NCBI GenBank assembly: GCA_000955785.1
Contig: JYOD01000096.1
Span: 1-64,000 of the forward strand
Direction: 5' to 3'
Source of the DNA: Burkholderiaceae bacterium 16
GTDB taxonomy: Bacteria; Pseudomonadota; Gammaproteobacteria; Burkholderiales; Burkholderiaceae
DNA: 64,000 nucleotides
The notes beneath the pieces were generated by a model, which ran no database searches, was not told the origin of the DNA, and saw only the letters and a program-made list of their open reading frames with translations. Shown piece by piece: positions 14,407 to 24,123 of this stretch (position 1 is its first letter; the number at the start of each line of letters is the position of its first letter). The position numbers and the translations under genes are program-made.

Positions 14407-15690
14407 ATGGCCACCCAACCCCTCCCACATGAGCCGGTGCCACCCCGCGCCTACGCGGTGCTGGCGTCCAGCACCTTCGCCTTCACCATCTGCTTTGCCA
14501 TATGGATGATGTTTGCGGTGCTGGGCATTCCCATCAAGCAGCAGCTCGGCCTGTCTGAAACCCAGTTCGGCCTGCTGGCCGCCACGCCCGTGCTCAGCGG
14601 CGCGCTGGTCCGCCTGCCGCTGGGTATCTGGACCGACCGCTACGGTGGCCGCATCGTCTTCTTTGTGCTGATGCTGGTCACTGTCATCCCGATCTGGATG
14701 ATCTCGCATGCCACCACGCTGCCGCAGTTGCTTATCCTGGGCTTGTTCGTGGGCCTGGCGGGCGGCTCGTTCTCGGTGGGCACGCCCTATGTGGCGCGCT
14801 GGTTTCCCCGCTCCCGCCAGGGCCTGGCCATGGGCATTTTCGGCGCGGGCAACTCCGGCTCTGCCCTGACCAAGTTCGTGGCACCGGCGCTGATCGTTGC
14901 CGCCGGCGGCAGTTGGACCGTGGTGCCGCGCGTGTATGCCATCGCCATGCTGGTCACGGCGGTGCTGTTCTGGGTGTTCTCGTCCAGCGATCCCGCTCAC
15001 CGCGCCACGTCCTCGGCCAGCCTGCGCGCCCAGCTCGCCATGCTGCGCGACCCGCGCGTGTGGCGCTACTCGCAGTATTACTCGGTGGTGTTCGGCGGCT
15101 ATGTCGGCCTGTCGCTGTGGATGACCAAGTACTACATCGGCGAGTATGGCTTCGACATCAAGATCGCCGCCCTGCTGGCAGCCTGCTTCTCGCTGCCGGG
15201 CGGCGTGCTGCGCGCCATCGGCGGCTGGATCTCCGACCGCTACGGTGCGCACCGCACCACCTGGTGGGTGATGTGGGTGTGCTGGGTGGCGTTCTTCCTC
15301 CTCAGCTATCCGCAGACCGATTTCATCATCCACACCGCGCGCGGCCCGCAAGCCTTCCATATCGGCCTGTCGGCGCTGCCGTTCACCGCGCTGCTCTTTA
15401 TCGTCGGCATTGCCATGGCGGTGGGCAAGGCCTCGGTGTTCAAGTTCATCGCCAACGATTTCGGCCACAACCTCGGCGCCGTCTCCGGCGTGGTGGGACT
15501 GGCCGGCGGCCTGGGCGGCTTCATCCTGCCGGTGCTGTTCGGCCTGCTGGCGGACCTGACCGGCGTGCGCAGCAGCTGCTTCATGCTGCTGTACGGCACC
15601 GTTTGCGTGAGCCTGGTGTGGATGCACTACAGCCAGCGCGGCAAGAGCGCGGGCGCTGGCCAGCGCGTGCTGGCCGCGCAGCCGGCCTGA
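14407..15690 (+). CDS. narK1: Nitrate transporter NarK1 (MFS)
   Basis: A 427-residue, 12-span major facilitator protein of the nitrate/nitrite porter family. The first half has GIWTDRYGGR between spans 2 and 3 and the nitrate-signature-like stretch AMGIFGAGNSGSALTKF; the second half has FGHNLGAVSGVVGLAGGLGG. This group is thought to be proton-coupled nitrate importers that start denitrification before nitrite accumulates. Two in-frame ATGs exist; 14407 is preferred since GGAG is 7 bases upstream, against 1 base for 14401. First gene of the nar run. Confidence 0.92.
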   Translation: MATQPLPHEPVPPRAYAVLASSTFAFTICFAIWMMFAVLGIPIKQQLGLSETQFGLLAATPVLSGALVRLPLGIWTDRYGGRIVFFVLMLVTVIPIWMISHATTLPQLLILGLFVGLAGGSFSVGTPYVARWFPRSRQGLAMGIFGAGNSGSALTKFVAPALIVAAGGSWTVVPRVYAIAMLVTAVLFWVFSSSDPAHRATSSASLRAQLAMLRDPRVWRYSQYYSVVFGGYVGLSLWMTKYYIGEYGFDIKIAALLAACFSLPGGVLRAIGGWISDRYGAHRTTWWVMWVCWVAFFLLSYPQTDFIIHTARGPQAFHIGLSALPFTALLFIVGIAMAVGKASVFKFIANDFGHNLGAVSGVVGLAGGLGGFILPVLFGLLADLTGVRSSCFMLLYGTVCVSLVWMHYSQRGKSAGAGQRVLAAQPA

Positions 15691-15756
15691 ACCGGCGCGC
15701 CGATTCCTCGATCCCCCGATACCCCGATTCCTCCTTCCGTCACATAGGACATTGTC

Positions 15757-17142
15757 ATGTCTAGCTCCGTACTAACCCGCTGGGAGCCCGAAAGCTCGAC
15801 CTTCTGGCGCACCCAGGGCGAACGCATCGCCTACCGCAACCTGTGGATCTCGATCCTCGCCCTGATGCTCGCCTTCGCGATCTGGATGCTGTGGAGCGTG
15901 GTGGCCGTCAACCTGGACCGCGCCGGCTTCCGCTTCAGCAAGAACCAGCTGTTCTGGCTCACCGCGCTGCCCGCGCTCTCGGGCGCCACGCTGCGCATCT
16001 TCTACGCCTTCCTGGTGCCGATCTTCGGTGGCCGGCGGTTCACCGCCATCTCCACCGCCACGCTGCTGGTGCCGGCGCTGGGCATGGGGTTCGCGCTGCG
16101 CGACCCGACCACGAGCTATCCCACCTTGCTGGTGCTGGCCTTGCTGTGCGGATTCGGCGGCGCCAACTTCAGCTCCTCGATGTCCAATATCAGCTTCTTC
16201 TTCCCCAAGGCCAAGAAGGGCCTGGCGACCGGGCTCAATGCCGGCATCGGCAACCTGGGCGTGTCGGTGGTGCAGTTCCTCACCCCGCTGGTGGTTTCCG
16301 TGGGGCTGTTCGGCGCCTTTGGCGGCGATGCACAGACCTACCAGGCCGGCGAGGTAAGCAAGAGCCTGTGGCTGCAGAACGCCGGTTTTATCTGGGTGCC
16401 GTTCATCCTGGCCGCGACGCTTGCCGCGTGGTTCGGCATGAATGACATCGCCGATGCGCGCGCCTCGTTCGCCGACCAGGCGGTGATCTTCAAGCGCAAG
16501 CACAACTGGCTGATGTGCTGGCTGTACGTGGGTACCTTCGGCTCGTTCATCGGCTTCTCGGCCGGGGTCGCGCTGCTCACCAAGTCGCAGTTTCCCGGGG
16601 TCAACCCCACCGCCTATGCCTTCCTCGGGCCGCTGGTGGGCGCGCTGATGCGGCCGGTGGGCGGCTGGGTGTCGGACAAGCTGGGCGGGGCACGGGTCAC
16701 GCTGTGGAGCTTCGTGGCCATGATTGCCGCCGTGTTCGGCGTGCTGGCCACGCTGCCGCATGACGGCGCCGGCGGCAGCTTCCAGGGCTTCCTGGCCGCG
16801 TTCGTGGTGCTGTTCGCGCTGACCGGCATCGGCAACGGGTCGACCTTCCGCATGATCCCGGTGATCTTCCTGACCGAGCGCCAGCGCGCCGCGCGCGGCA
16901 AGGACGAGGCGGCGCAAAGGCAGGCGCTGCTGGACGCCGGCAAGGAATCGGCCGCCGTGCTGGGCTTTTCCGGTGCCATTGGGGCCTACGGCGGCTTCTT
17001 CATTCCCAAGAGCTTCGGCACCTCGCTGGAGCTGACCGGCTCGGCGGACGCGGCGCTTTACTGTTTCGTGGCCTTCTACGTGAGCTGCATGCTGGTGACC
17101 TGGTGGTATTACGCACGCAAGAACGCGCCCATGCCCTGCTGA
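15757..17142 (+). CDS. narK2: Nitrate/nitrite antiporter NarK2 (MFS)
   Basis: A 461-residue nitrate/nitrite porter with 12 spans and the NarK2-type motifs FGGANFSSSMSNISFFFP and GLATGLNAGIGNLGVSVVQF. NarK2-type carriers exchange external nitrate for internal nitrite, so the nar operon carries both transporter kinds as two separate genes, where some denitrifiers have one fused protein. AGGAC precedes the ATG. The 66-base gap from narK1 holds repeated CGATTCC and CCCCGAT words with no clear hairpin. Confidence 0.93.
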   Translation: MSSSVLTRWEPESSTFWRTQGERIAYRNLWISILALMLAFAIWMLWSVVAVNLDRAGFRFSKNQLFWLTALPALSGATLRIFYAFLVPIFGGRRFTAISTATLLVPALGMGFALRDPTTSYPTLLVLALLCGFGGANFSSSMSNISFFFPKAKKGLATGLNAGIGNLGVSVVQFLTPLVVSVGLFGAFGGDAQTYQAGEVSKSLWLQNAGFIWVPFILAATLAAWFGMNDIADARASFADQAVIFKRKHNWLMCWLYVGTFGSFIGFSAGVALLTKSQFPGVNPTAYAFLGPLVGALMRPVGGWVSDKLGGARVTLWSFVAMIAAVFGVLATLPHDGAGGSFQGFLAAFVVLFALTGIGNGSTFRMIPVIFLTERQRAARGKDEAAQRQALLDAGKESAAVLGFSGAIGAYGGFFIPKSFGTSLELTGSADAALYCFVAFYVSCMLVTWWYYARKNAPMPC

Positions 17143-17155
17143 ACGGCGCCGGCCG

Positions 17156-17235
17156 GCCTAGTTCTTTCGAACTAGGCGGCCGCGGCCGAACTAGCCCGAG
17201 CGCATCGCACGCTACTCCTCCACCAGCGAATGGGC
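17156..17235 (+). promoter_or_regulatory. Inverted repeat and shared blocks upstream of narG
   Basis: A perfect inverted repeat (arms GCCTAGTTC and GAACTAGGC, loop TTTC) covers 17156-17177. A third GAACTAG is at 17188-17194 and CACCAGCGAATGGGC at 17221-17235. The last two blocks also precede narK1. The repeat may be a regulator site, or an RNA hairpin that ends narK2 transcription. Confidence 0.45.
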
Positions 17236-17317
17236 ACGGCAGGGCCCTGCCCATAAGCTTGCAACATCCCTGGACCGGTTGCCCGACGGTCAGCAAAAGC
17301 ACTCGCGGAGAACAACA

Positions 17318-20300
17318 ATGAGCCATTTTCTGGATCGACTGAAATTCATGTCACGCGTCAAGTCCACCTTCGCGGGTGGACACGGCGCCGTGGTGGACGA
17401 GGACCGCCGGTGGGAGAACGGATACCGCAACCGCTGGCAGCACGACAAGATCGTGCGTTCCACCCACGGCGTGAACTGCACGGGTTCGTGCTCCTGGAAG
17501 GTCTACGTCAAGAACGGACTGATCACCTGGGAAACGCAGCAGACCGACTATCCGCGCACCCGGCCCGACCTGCCCAACCACGAGCCGCGCGGCTGCCCGC
17601 GCGGCGCCTCCTACAGCTGGTACGTCTACTCGGCGCAACGGGTGAAGTACCCGATGATCCGTGGCCGGCTGATGGAGATGTGGCGCGAAGCCCGCAAGAC
17701 CATGGACCCCGTGGCCGCCTGGGCCTCGATCAGCCAGGACCCGGTCAAGGCACAGCGCTACAAGAGCGTGCGCGGCCAGGGCGGCTTCGTGCGGGCCGAC
17801 TGGGACACCGCCACCGAAATCATCGCGGCAGCCAATGCCTTCACCATCAAGCGCTTCGGCCCGGACCGCGTGGTCGGCTTCTCGCCGATTCCGGCCATGT
17901 CGATGGTGTCCTATGCCGCCGGGGCGCGCTACCTGAGCCTGCTGGGCGGGGTCTGCCTGTCCTTCTATGACTGGTACTGCGACCTGCCGCCGGCCAGCCC
18001 GCAAGTCTGGGGCGAGCAGACCGACGTGCCGGAATCGGCCGACTGGTACAACTCCACCTACCTGATGGTGTGGGGTTCCAACGTGCCGCAGACGCGCACC
18101 CCGGACGCGCACTTCTACACCGAAGTCCGCTACAAGGGCACCAAGACCGTGGCGGTGTCTTCCGACTTCGGCGAGATGGTCAAGTTCGGCGATATCTGGC
18201 TGGCGCCCACGCAAGGCACGGACGCCGCCCTGGCCATGGCCATGGGCCATGTGGTGCTGAAGGAATTCCACCTGAGCGGACGCTCCGCCTACTTCCGCGA
18301 CTACATCAAGCAGTACACCGACATGCCCATGCTGGTGCTGCTGCGGGACAACGGCGGCACGCTGGTCCCCGACCACTTCCTGCGCGCCTCCCACCTGGCC
18401 GGCGCCCGCGGCGAAGCCAACAACCCGGAATGGAAGACGCTGGTGCTCGACAGCGCCAGCGGCGACTTCGCGGTACCCAACGGCACCATCGGCTTTCGCT
18501 GGGGCGAGGGCGCGCACAACGACGGCGAGAAGGTAGGCCGCTGGAACCTGGAAATGAAAGACGGCGGCAGCGGCCGCGCGCTGGACCCCCTGCTCTCGCT
18601 GATGGCGGCGGATCACGAGGTGGCGGAAGTCGGCTTCCCGTATTTCGGCGCGGAGCACGACGCCCTGCTCAAGCGCCGCGTGCCCGCCAGGCGCATCACG
18701 CTGGCGGACGGCAGCAGCGCGCTGGTGGCCACCGTCTATGACCTGCAGATGGCCAACTACGGCGTGGACCAGGGCCTGGGCGGCGACAACGTGGCCACCT
18801 CCTTCGACGACGATGTCCCCTACACACCCGCCTGGCAGGAGAAGCACACCACGGTGCCGCGACACCTGGTGATCCAGGTGGCACGCGAGTTCGCCGACAA
18901 CGCCGACCGCACCCAGGGCAAGAGCATGGTGATCGTCGGCGCCGCGCTCAACCACTGGTACCACAACGACATGATCTACCGCGGCATCATCAACCTGCTG
19001 ATGATGTGCGGCTGCGTGGGCAAGAGCGGCGGCGGCTGGGCGCACTATGTGGGCCAGGAGAAGCTGCGCCCGCAATTCGGCTGGGCACCGCTGGCCTTCG
19101 GCCTGGACTGGTCACGCCCGCCGCGCCAGATGAACGGCACCTCATTCTTCTACAGCCACACCAGCCAGTGGCGCCACGAAAAGCTCGCCGTGGACGAGAT
19201 CCTTGCCCCGACCGCCGACAAGGCCAAGTACGAGAACCTCTCGCTGCTGGACCTGAACGCCCGCTCGGAGCGCATGGGCTGGCTGCCTTCGGCGCCGCAG
19301 CTGAGCAGCAATCCGCTCGATGTCGCCGACGCAGCCGCGGCGGCAGGCAAGGACCCTGTCGCCTATACGGTCGAACAACTGAAGTCCGGCGGGCTGCAGT
19401 TCGCCTGCGACGACCCCGACAACCCGGAGAACTTCCCGCGCAACATGTTCGTCTGGCGTTCGAACATCCTGGGCAGCTCGGGCAAGGGTCACGAGTATTT
19501 CCTCAAGTACCTGCTCGGCACCCAGAACGCCGTGTTCGGCGACGAAGCCGACGCCATCACGCCGAGCGAGGTGAAGGTGCGCCCCGCCGCCGAGGGCAAG
19601 CTCGACCTGCTGACCGTGCTCGATTTCCGCATGAGCACCACCTGCCTGTACGGCGATATCGTGCTGCCCACCGCGACCTGGTACGAGAAGGACGATCTCA
19701 ACACCTCCGACATGCATCCCTTCATCCATCCCTTGTCGGAAGCGGTGCAGCCGCTGTGGGAAAGCCGCACGGACTGGGAGATCTACAAGGCGATCGCCAG
19801 GAAGTTCAGCGAGATCGGCGGCGCCCACCTGGGCACCCGCAAGGACCTGGTCTGCAGCCCCTTGCTGCATGACACGCCGGGCGAACTGGCCCAGCCGTTC
19901 GAGCCGAAGGACTGGAAGCGCGGCGAGTGCGAGCTGATTCCCGGCAAGACCGCGCCGTCGATGACCGTGGTCGAGCGCAACTATGCCGACATCTACAAGA
20001 AGTTCACTTCGATCGGACCGCTGCTCGACAAGCACGGCAACGGCGGCAAGGGTATCAACTGGGATACCCGCCACGAAGTCAAGGAAATCGGCGCGCTCAG
20101 CAAGACCGTGGACGAACCCGGCGTGAGCCAGGGCCGGCCGCGGCTGGATACCGCCATCGACGCCGCCGAGATGATCCTGACCTTCGCGCCGGAAACCAAC
20201 GGGCATGTCGCGGTAAAGGCATGGGAAGCGCTGTCGGCCATCACCGGGCGGGATCACACCCACCTGGCCGCCGGACGCGAGCACGACAAGATCCGCTTCC

Positions 20301-21058
20301 GCGACGTACAGGTGCAGCCGCGCAAGATCATCTCCGCGCCGACCTGGTCCGGGCTGGAATCCGAGGAAGTCAGCTACAACGCCGGCTATACCAATGTGCA
20401 CGAACTCATTCCCTGGCGCACCCTGACCGGCCGCCAGCAGTTCTACCAGGACCACCGCTGGATGCTGGATTTTGGCGAGGGCAACTGCGTCTACAAGCCG
20501 GCCATCGACACCAAGACTACCGCGCCGATGCTGGGCGCCAGGCCCAACGGCAACACCGAGCTGGTGCTGAACTGGATCACGCCGCACCAGAAGTGGGGCA
20601 TCCACTCCACCTACTCGGACAACCTGCGCATGCTCACGCTGTCGCGCGGCGGGCCGCACGTCTGGATCTCCGAAACCGAGGCCAAGGCCAGCGGCATCCG
20701 GGACAACGACTGGGTGGAAGTCTTCAACGTCAACGGCACGCTGACCGCGCGGGTCGTGGTCTCGCAGCGGGTCCCCAAGGGGATGTGCCTGATGTACCAC
20801 GCCCAGGAGAAGATCGTGAACGTGCCCGGCGCCGAAACCAGCGGCATGCGCGGCGGCATCCATAACTCGGTGACCCGCACGGTGACCAAGCCCACGCACA
20901 TGATCGGCGGCTACGCGCAACTGGCCTACGGTTTCAACTATTACGGCACCGTCGGCAGCAACCGCGACGAGTTCGTGATTCTGCGCAAGATGAACAAGGT
21001 CGACTGGCTGGAAGGCCCGCTGGTGGAAAAACAAGCGAAGGAAGGAGCTGAGCAATGA
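17318..21058 (+). CDS. narG: Respiratory nitrate reductase alpha subunit
   Basis: A 1246-residue cytoplasmic catalytic subunit with the bis-MGD molybdenum cofactor. His50, Cys54, Cys58 and Cys93 bind the FS0 cluster and Asp222 (CDLPPAS) is the molybdenum ligand; these fall at the same numbers as in E. coli NarG. The first residues (MSHFLDRLKFM) follow the E. coli pattern that anchors the enzyme to NarI. The ATG at 17318 has GGAG about 8 bases upstream. The stop overlaps narH by 4 bases. Confidence 0.98.
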   Translation: MSHFLDRLKFMSRVKSTFAGGHGAVVDEDRRWENGYRNRWQHDKIVRSTHGVNCTGSCSWKVYVKNGLITWETQQTDYPRTRPDLPNHEPRGCPRGASYSWYVYSAQRVKYPMIRGRLMEMWREARKTMDPVAAWASISQDPVKAQRYKSVRGQGGFVRADWDTATEIIAAANAFTIKRFGPDRVVGFSPIPAMSMVSYAAGARYLSLLGGVCLSFYDWYCDLPPASPQVWGEQTDVPESADWYNSTYLMVWGSNVPQTRTPDAHFYTEVRYKGTKTVAVSSDFGEMVKFGDIWLAPTQGTDAALAMAMGHVVLKEFHLSGRSAYFRDYIKQYTDMPMLVLLRDNGGTLVPDHFLRASHLAGARGEANNPEWKTLVLDSASGDFAVPNGTIGFRWGEGAHNDGEKVGRWNLEMKDGGSGRALDPLLSLMAADHEVAEVGFPYFGAEHDALLKRRVPARRITLADGSSALVATVYDLQMANYGVDQGLGGDNVATSFDDDVPYTPAWQEKHTTVPRHLVIQVAREFADNADRTQGKSMVIVGAALNHWYHNDMIYRGIINLLMMCGCVGKSGGGWAHYVGQEKLRPQFGWAPLAFGLDWSRPPRQMNGTSFFYSHTSQWRHEKLAVDEILAPTADKAKYENLSLLDLNARSERMGWLPSAPQLSSNPLDVADAAAAAGKDPVAYTVEQLKSGGLQFACDDPDNPENFPRNMFVWRSNILGSSGKGHEYFLKYLLGTQNAVFGDEADAITPSEVKVRPAAEGKLDLLTVLDFRMSTTCLYGDIVLPTATWYEKDDLNTSDMHPFIHPLSEAVQPLWESRTDWEIYKAIARKFSEIGGAHLGTRKDLVCSPLLHDTPGELAQPFEPKDWKRGECELIPGKTAPSMTVVERNYADIYKKFTSIGPLLDKHGNGGKGINWDTRHEVKEIGALSKTVDEPGVSQGRPRLDTAIDAAEMILTFAPETNGHVAVKAWEALSAITGRDHTHLAAGREHDKIRFRDVQVQPRKIISAPTWSGLESEEVSYNAGYTNVHELIPWRTLTGRQQFYQDHRWMLDFGEGNCVYKPAIDTKTTAPMLGARPNGNTELVLNWITPHQKWGIHSTYSDNLRMLTLSRGGPHVWISETEAKASGIRDNDWVEVFNVNGTLTARVVVSQRVPKGMCLMYHAQEKIVNVPGAETSGMRGGIHNSVTRTVTKPTHMIGGYAQLAYGFNYYGTVGSNRDEFVILRKMNKVDWLEGPLVEKQAKEGAEQ

Positions 21059-22605
21059 AAATCCGCGCCCAGGTAGCCATGGTCCTGAACCTGGACAAAT
21101 GCATTGGCTGCCATACCTGCTCGATTACCTGCAAGAACGTGTGGACCAGCCGCGATGGCGTGGAATACGCCTGGTTCAACAACGTCGAGACCAAGCCCGG
21201 CATCGGCTATCCCAAGGAATGGGAGAACCAGGACAAGTGGCACGGCGGCTGGGTGCGCAATGCCGCCGGCAAGCTCGAGCCGCGCCAGGGCAGCAAGCTC
21301 GGCATCCTGGCGAAACTGTTCACCAATCCCAACCTGCCGCAGATCGACGAATACTACGAGCCGTTCACCTACGACTACGAGCATCTGCAAAAGGCGCCGC
21401 TGGTGCAGACGCCCCCCACCGCTCGCCCGGTATCGGTACTGACCGGCAAGAAGATGGACAAGATCGAATGGGGCCCGAACTGGGAGGATGACCTGGGCGG
21501 CGAGTTCAGCGCGCGCAGCAAGGACAAGCTGTTCGAAGACGTGCAGAAGGAGATGTACTCGACCTTCGAGAACACCTTCATGATGTACCTGCCGCGCCTG
21601 TGCGAGCATTGCCTGAACCCGACCTGCGTGGCCTCCTGCCCGTCCGGCTCGATCTACAAGCGCGAGGACGACGGCATCGTGCTGGTGGACCAGGACAAAT
21701 GCCGCGGCTGGCGCATGTGCATCTCCGGGTGCCCGTACAAGAAGATCTACTACAACTGGCAAAGCGGCAAGGCCGAGAAATGCCTGTTCTGCTATCCGCG
21801 CATCGAAGCGGGCCAGCCTACCGTCTGTGCGGAAACCTGTGTCGGCCGGATCCGCTACCTGGGCGTGATGCTGTACGACGCCGACCGCATCCAGGAAGCC
21901 GCCTCGGTGGAGAACACGCAGGATCTCTACCAGTCGCAGCTGGACATCTTCCTCGATCCGCACGATCCGGCCGTCCAGGCCGAAGCGCTGCGCCAGGGCA
22001 TCCCGCAAAGCTGGCTGGAAGCCGCGCGCAAGTCGCCGGTCTACAAGATGGCCTGCGAATGGAAGGTGGCCTTCCCGCTGCACCCCGAGTACCGCACGCT
22101 GCCGATGGTGTGGTACATCCCGCCGCTGTCGCCGATCCAGTCGGCCGCCGAGGCGGGCCACATGGGGATGAACGGCGTGATTCCGGACGTGAAGAGCCTG
22201 CGCATCCCGGTCAAGTACCTGGCCAACCTGCTGACCGCGGGAGAAGTCGCGCCGGTGCTCAAAGCGCTCGAACGCATGCTGGCCATGCGCGCCTACAAGC
22301 GCTCGGAAGTGGTGGACGACGTGCAGGACCTGGCTGTGCTGGAACAGGTGGGCCTCACGCCGGCGCAAGTGGAGGACATGTACCAGATCATGGCAATCGC
22401 CAACTATGAGGATCGCTTCGTGATCCCTTCCTCGCACAAGGAAATGGTGGAGGACAGCTTCAACGACAAGGCGAGCTGCGGCTTCACCTTCGGCAACGGC
22501 TGCTCGGGCGGAACCTCGGACGGCTCCCTGTTCGGCAAGAAGCCGCAAGGCAGCGTGATGTTCGCGGACATGCCGAAATCGCGCAAGAAGGCCATGGCGA
22601 CATGA
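21055..22605 (+). CDS. narH: Respiratory nitrate reductase beta subunit
   Basis: A 516-residue electron-transfer subunit with four iron-sulfur clusters. Cysteine groups are CIGCHTCSITC (near residue 16), CEHCLNPTC and SCPSG (near 183), CRGWRMCISGC, where Trp replaces a cysteine to give the three-iron cluster, and CLFCYPRIEAGQPTVCAETC. It passes electrons from NarI haem to NarG. Starts in an ATGA overlap with narG, so the two are made together. Confidence 0.98.
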   Translation: MKIRAQVAMVLNLDKCIGCHTCSITCKNVWTSRDGVEYAWFNNVETKPGIGYPKEWENQDKWHGGWVRNAAGKLEPRQGSKLGILAKLFTNPNLPQIDEYYEPFTYDYEHLQKAPLVQTPPTARPVSVLTGKKMDKIEWGPNWEDDLGGEFSARSKDKLFEDVQKEMYSTFENTFMMYLPRLCEHCLNPTCVASCPSGSIYKREDDGIVLVDQDKCRGWRMCISGCPYKKIYYNWQSGKAEKCLFCYPRIEAGQPTVCAETCVGRIRYLGVMLYDADRIQEAASVENTQDLYQSQLDIFLDPHDPAVQAEALRQGIPQSWLEAARKSPVYKMACEWKVAFPLHPEYRTLPMVWYIPPLSPIQSAAEAGHMGMNGVIPDVKSLRIPVKYLANLLTAGEVAPVLKALERMLAMRAYKRSEVVDDVQDLAVLEQVGLTPAQVEDMYQIMAIANYEDRFVIPSSHKEMVEDSFNDKASCGFTFGNGCSGGTSDGSLFGKKPQGSVMFADMPKSRKKAMAT

Positions 22606-22696
22606 CCGACGCCTGACTTCCCGCCCCGCTCCCGTTGGCAAACGGGGGCGGCCGGCATCCGCATTTTCGCCATCCATACAAAACGGGAGCCTACCC

Positions 22697-23389
22697 ATGC
22701 CGCTTTACCCCATCCTTAGCGCCCTGCTGTGCTACCCCGAGCAGGACCTTATTGACGCCCTGCCTGAAATCGACGCCGCGCTGGCCGAGTGGCCGCAGGC
22801 GCAAGCCACGCTGGCGCCGCTTGGCGATCTGTTGAAGACGAACACGCTGATCGAGCTCCAGGAGAACTACGTCGCCACCTTCGACCGCAACCCCGCCCAC
22901 TCGCTGCACCTGTTCGAGCACGTGCACGGCGAAAGCCGGGATCGCGGCCAGGCCATGGTCGACCTGATCGACGAATACCGCCGCGAGGGCTTCGAGCCCG
23001 CCGAGGCGGAGCTGCCCGACTACGTGCCGCTGTTCCTGGAATTCCTGGGCGCGCTGGTGGCGGACGGCAAGGACGCGCATGCCGGACAACTGCTGGGCGA
23101 CGCCATCCACGTGCTCGCCGCGGTCGGCGACCGGCTGGCGCGCAACGAGAGTCCGTATGCCACGGCGTTCGCCGTGTTGCGCACGCTCACGGACGTGCAG
23201 CCACAAGCCCAGACCGAGCCACCGGTGCGCGACATGGACGAAGCGCTGGAAACCTTCGGCCCCGGCGCGGACGGCGTCGAGCCGCTGCTCGCGCCGCGCC
23301 CCTTGGGCGACCAGCCCGTGCACTTCTACGCCCGTGGAACGACGCCAACCCGCACGCCAACCCGCACGCCCATGCCCAACGCTTGCTGA
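22697..23389 (+). CDS. narJ: Nitrate reductase assembly chaperone
   Basis: A 230-residue NarJ/TorD-family chaperone needed to load the molybdenum cofactor and clusters into NarGH. The family core FEHVHGESRDRGQAMVDL lies near residue 73 and DYVPLFLEFL near 108. The C-terminus ends in a Thr-Pro-Thr-Arg repeat encoded by a 12-bp tandem repeat, which is not part of the fold. GGGAG precedes the ATG by about 8 bases. Confidence 0.95.
   Translation: MPLYPILSALLCYPEQDLIDALPEIDAALAEWPQAQATLAPLGDLLKTNTLIELQENYVATFDRNPAHSLHLFEHVHGESRDRGQAMVDLIDEYRREGFEPAEAELPDYVPLFLEFLGALVADGKDAHAGQLLGDAIHVLAAVGDRLARNESPYATAFAVLRTLTDVQPQAQTEPPVRDMDEALETFGPGADGVEPLLAPRPLGDQPVHFYARGTTPTRTPTRTPMPNAC
23342..23370 (+). repeat. 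12-bp tandem repeat inside narJ
   Basis: ACGCCAACCCGC is repeated twice plus a 5-base partial copy. It encodes the TPTRTPTRTP tail of NarJ, so copy number could vary between strains without shifting the frame. Confidence 0.7.
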
Positions 23390-23399
23390 GGCAACGACC

Positions 23400-24083
23400 A
23401 TGAACCTGCTCAACCAATTCCTCTACGGCATCTATCCGTACATCGCCCTGGTCGTCTTCCTGTTCGGTAGCCTGGCGCGCTTCGAGCGCGAGCAGTACGG
23501 CTGGAAGAGCGACAGCTCGCAGCTGCTGCATCGGGGCAACCTGCGCGTCGGCAGCATCCTCTTCCACGTCGGCATCATCGGGCTGTTTTTCGGCCATCTG
23601 GCGGGCCTGCTGACGCCGGTGGCGGTCTGGGACGCGCTGGGCGTCTCGCATGGCTTCAAGCAAGGCGTGGCCATGGCGGCCGGCGGCCTGATGGGCACCA
23701 TGTGCCTGTCCGGCCTGCTGATCCTGCTCCACCGCCGCTTCACCAATGCCCGCGTGTCCGCGGTCACGCGCACCGGCGACAAGGTGCTGCTGCTGTGGAT
23801 CCTGGTGACCTTGCTGCTGGGCCTTTCCACCATCTTTGAATCGTCCCGCCACATGGACGGCCACATGATGGTGCAGCTCATGACCTGGGCGCAGCACATC
23901 GTCACCCTGCGCGGGGACGCCGCCGGCTATATCGCCGACGCGCCGCTGCTGTTCAAGCTCCATCTGTTCATGGGGATCTCGCTGTTCGTCATCTTCCCCT
24001 TCACCCGGCTGGTGCACGTGTGGAGCGGTTTTGGATCCATCGGCTACCTTGGCCGCGCCTGGCAACTGGTCCGCAGCCGCTAA
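23400..24083 (+). CDS. narI: Respiratory nitrate reductase gamma subunit (cytochrome b)
   Basis: A 227-residue membrane subunit with five spans that oxidises quinol and binds two haem b groups. Histidines are in ILFHVGIIGLFFGHLAG (near residue 56-66) and in LFKLHLFMG and RLVHVWS near 187-205, as in E. coli NarI. The ATG at 23400 follows the narJ stop by 10 bases. Completes the membrane complex with NarGH. Confidence 0.97.
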   Translation: MNLLNQFLYGIYPYIALVVFLFGSLARFEREQYGWKSDSSQLLHRGNLRVGSILFHVGIIGLFFGHLAGLLTPVAVWDALGVSHGFKQGVAMAAGGLMGTMCLSGLLILLHRRFTNARVSAVTRTGDKVLLLWILVTLLLGLSTIFESSRHMDGHMMVQLMTWAQHIVTLRGDAAGYIADAPLLFKLHLFMGISLFVIFPFTRLVHVWSGFGSIGYLGRAWQLVRSR

Positions 24084-24123
24084 CGCCCACCCATCCGCCC
24101 GCCCACCCGGCAAGGAGAATGCA

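Noticed and set aside
17351..21055. Two long minus-strand frames (574 and 637 codons) opposite narG
   Set aside because: Mirror frames caused by GC-rich third positions in narG; narG itself is certain.
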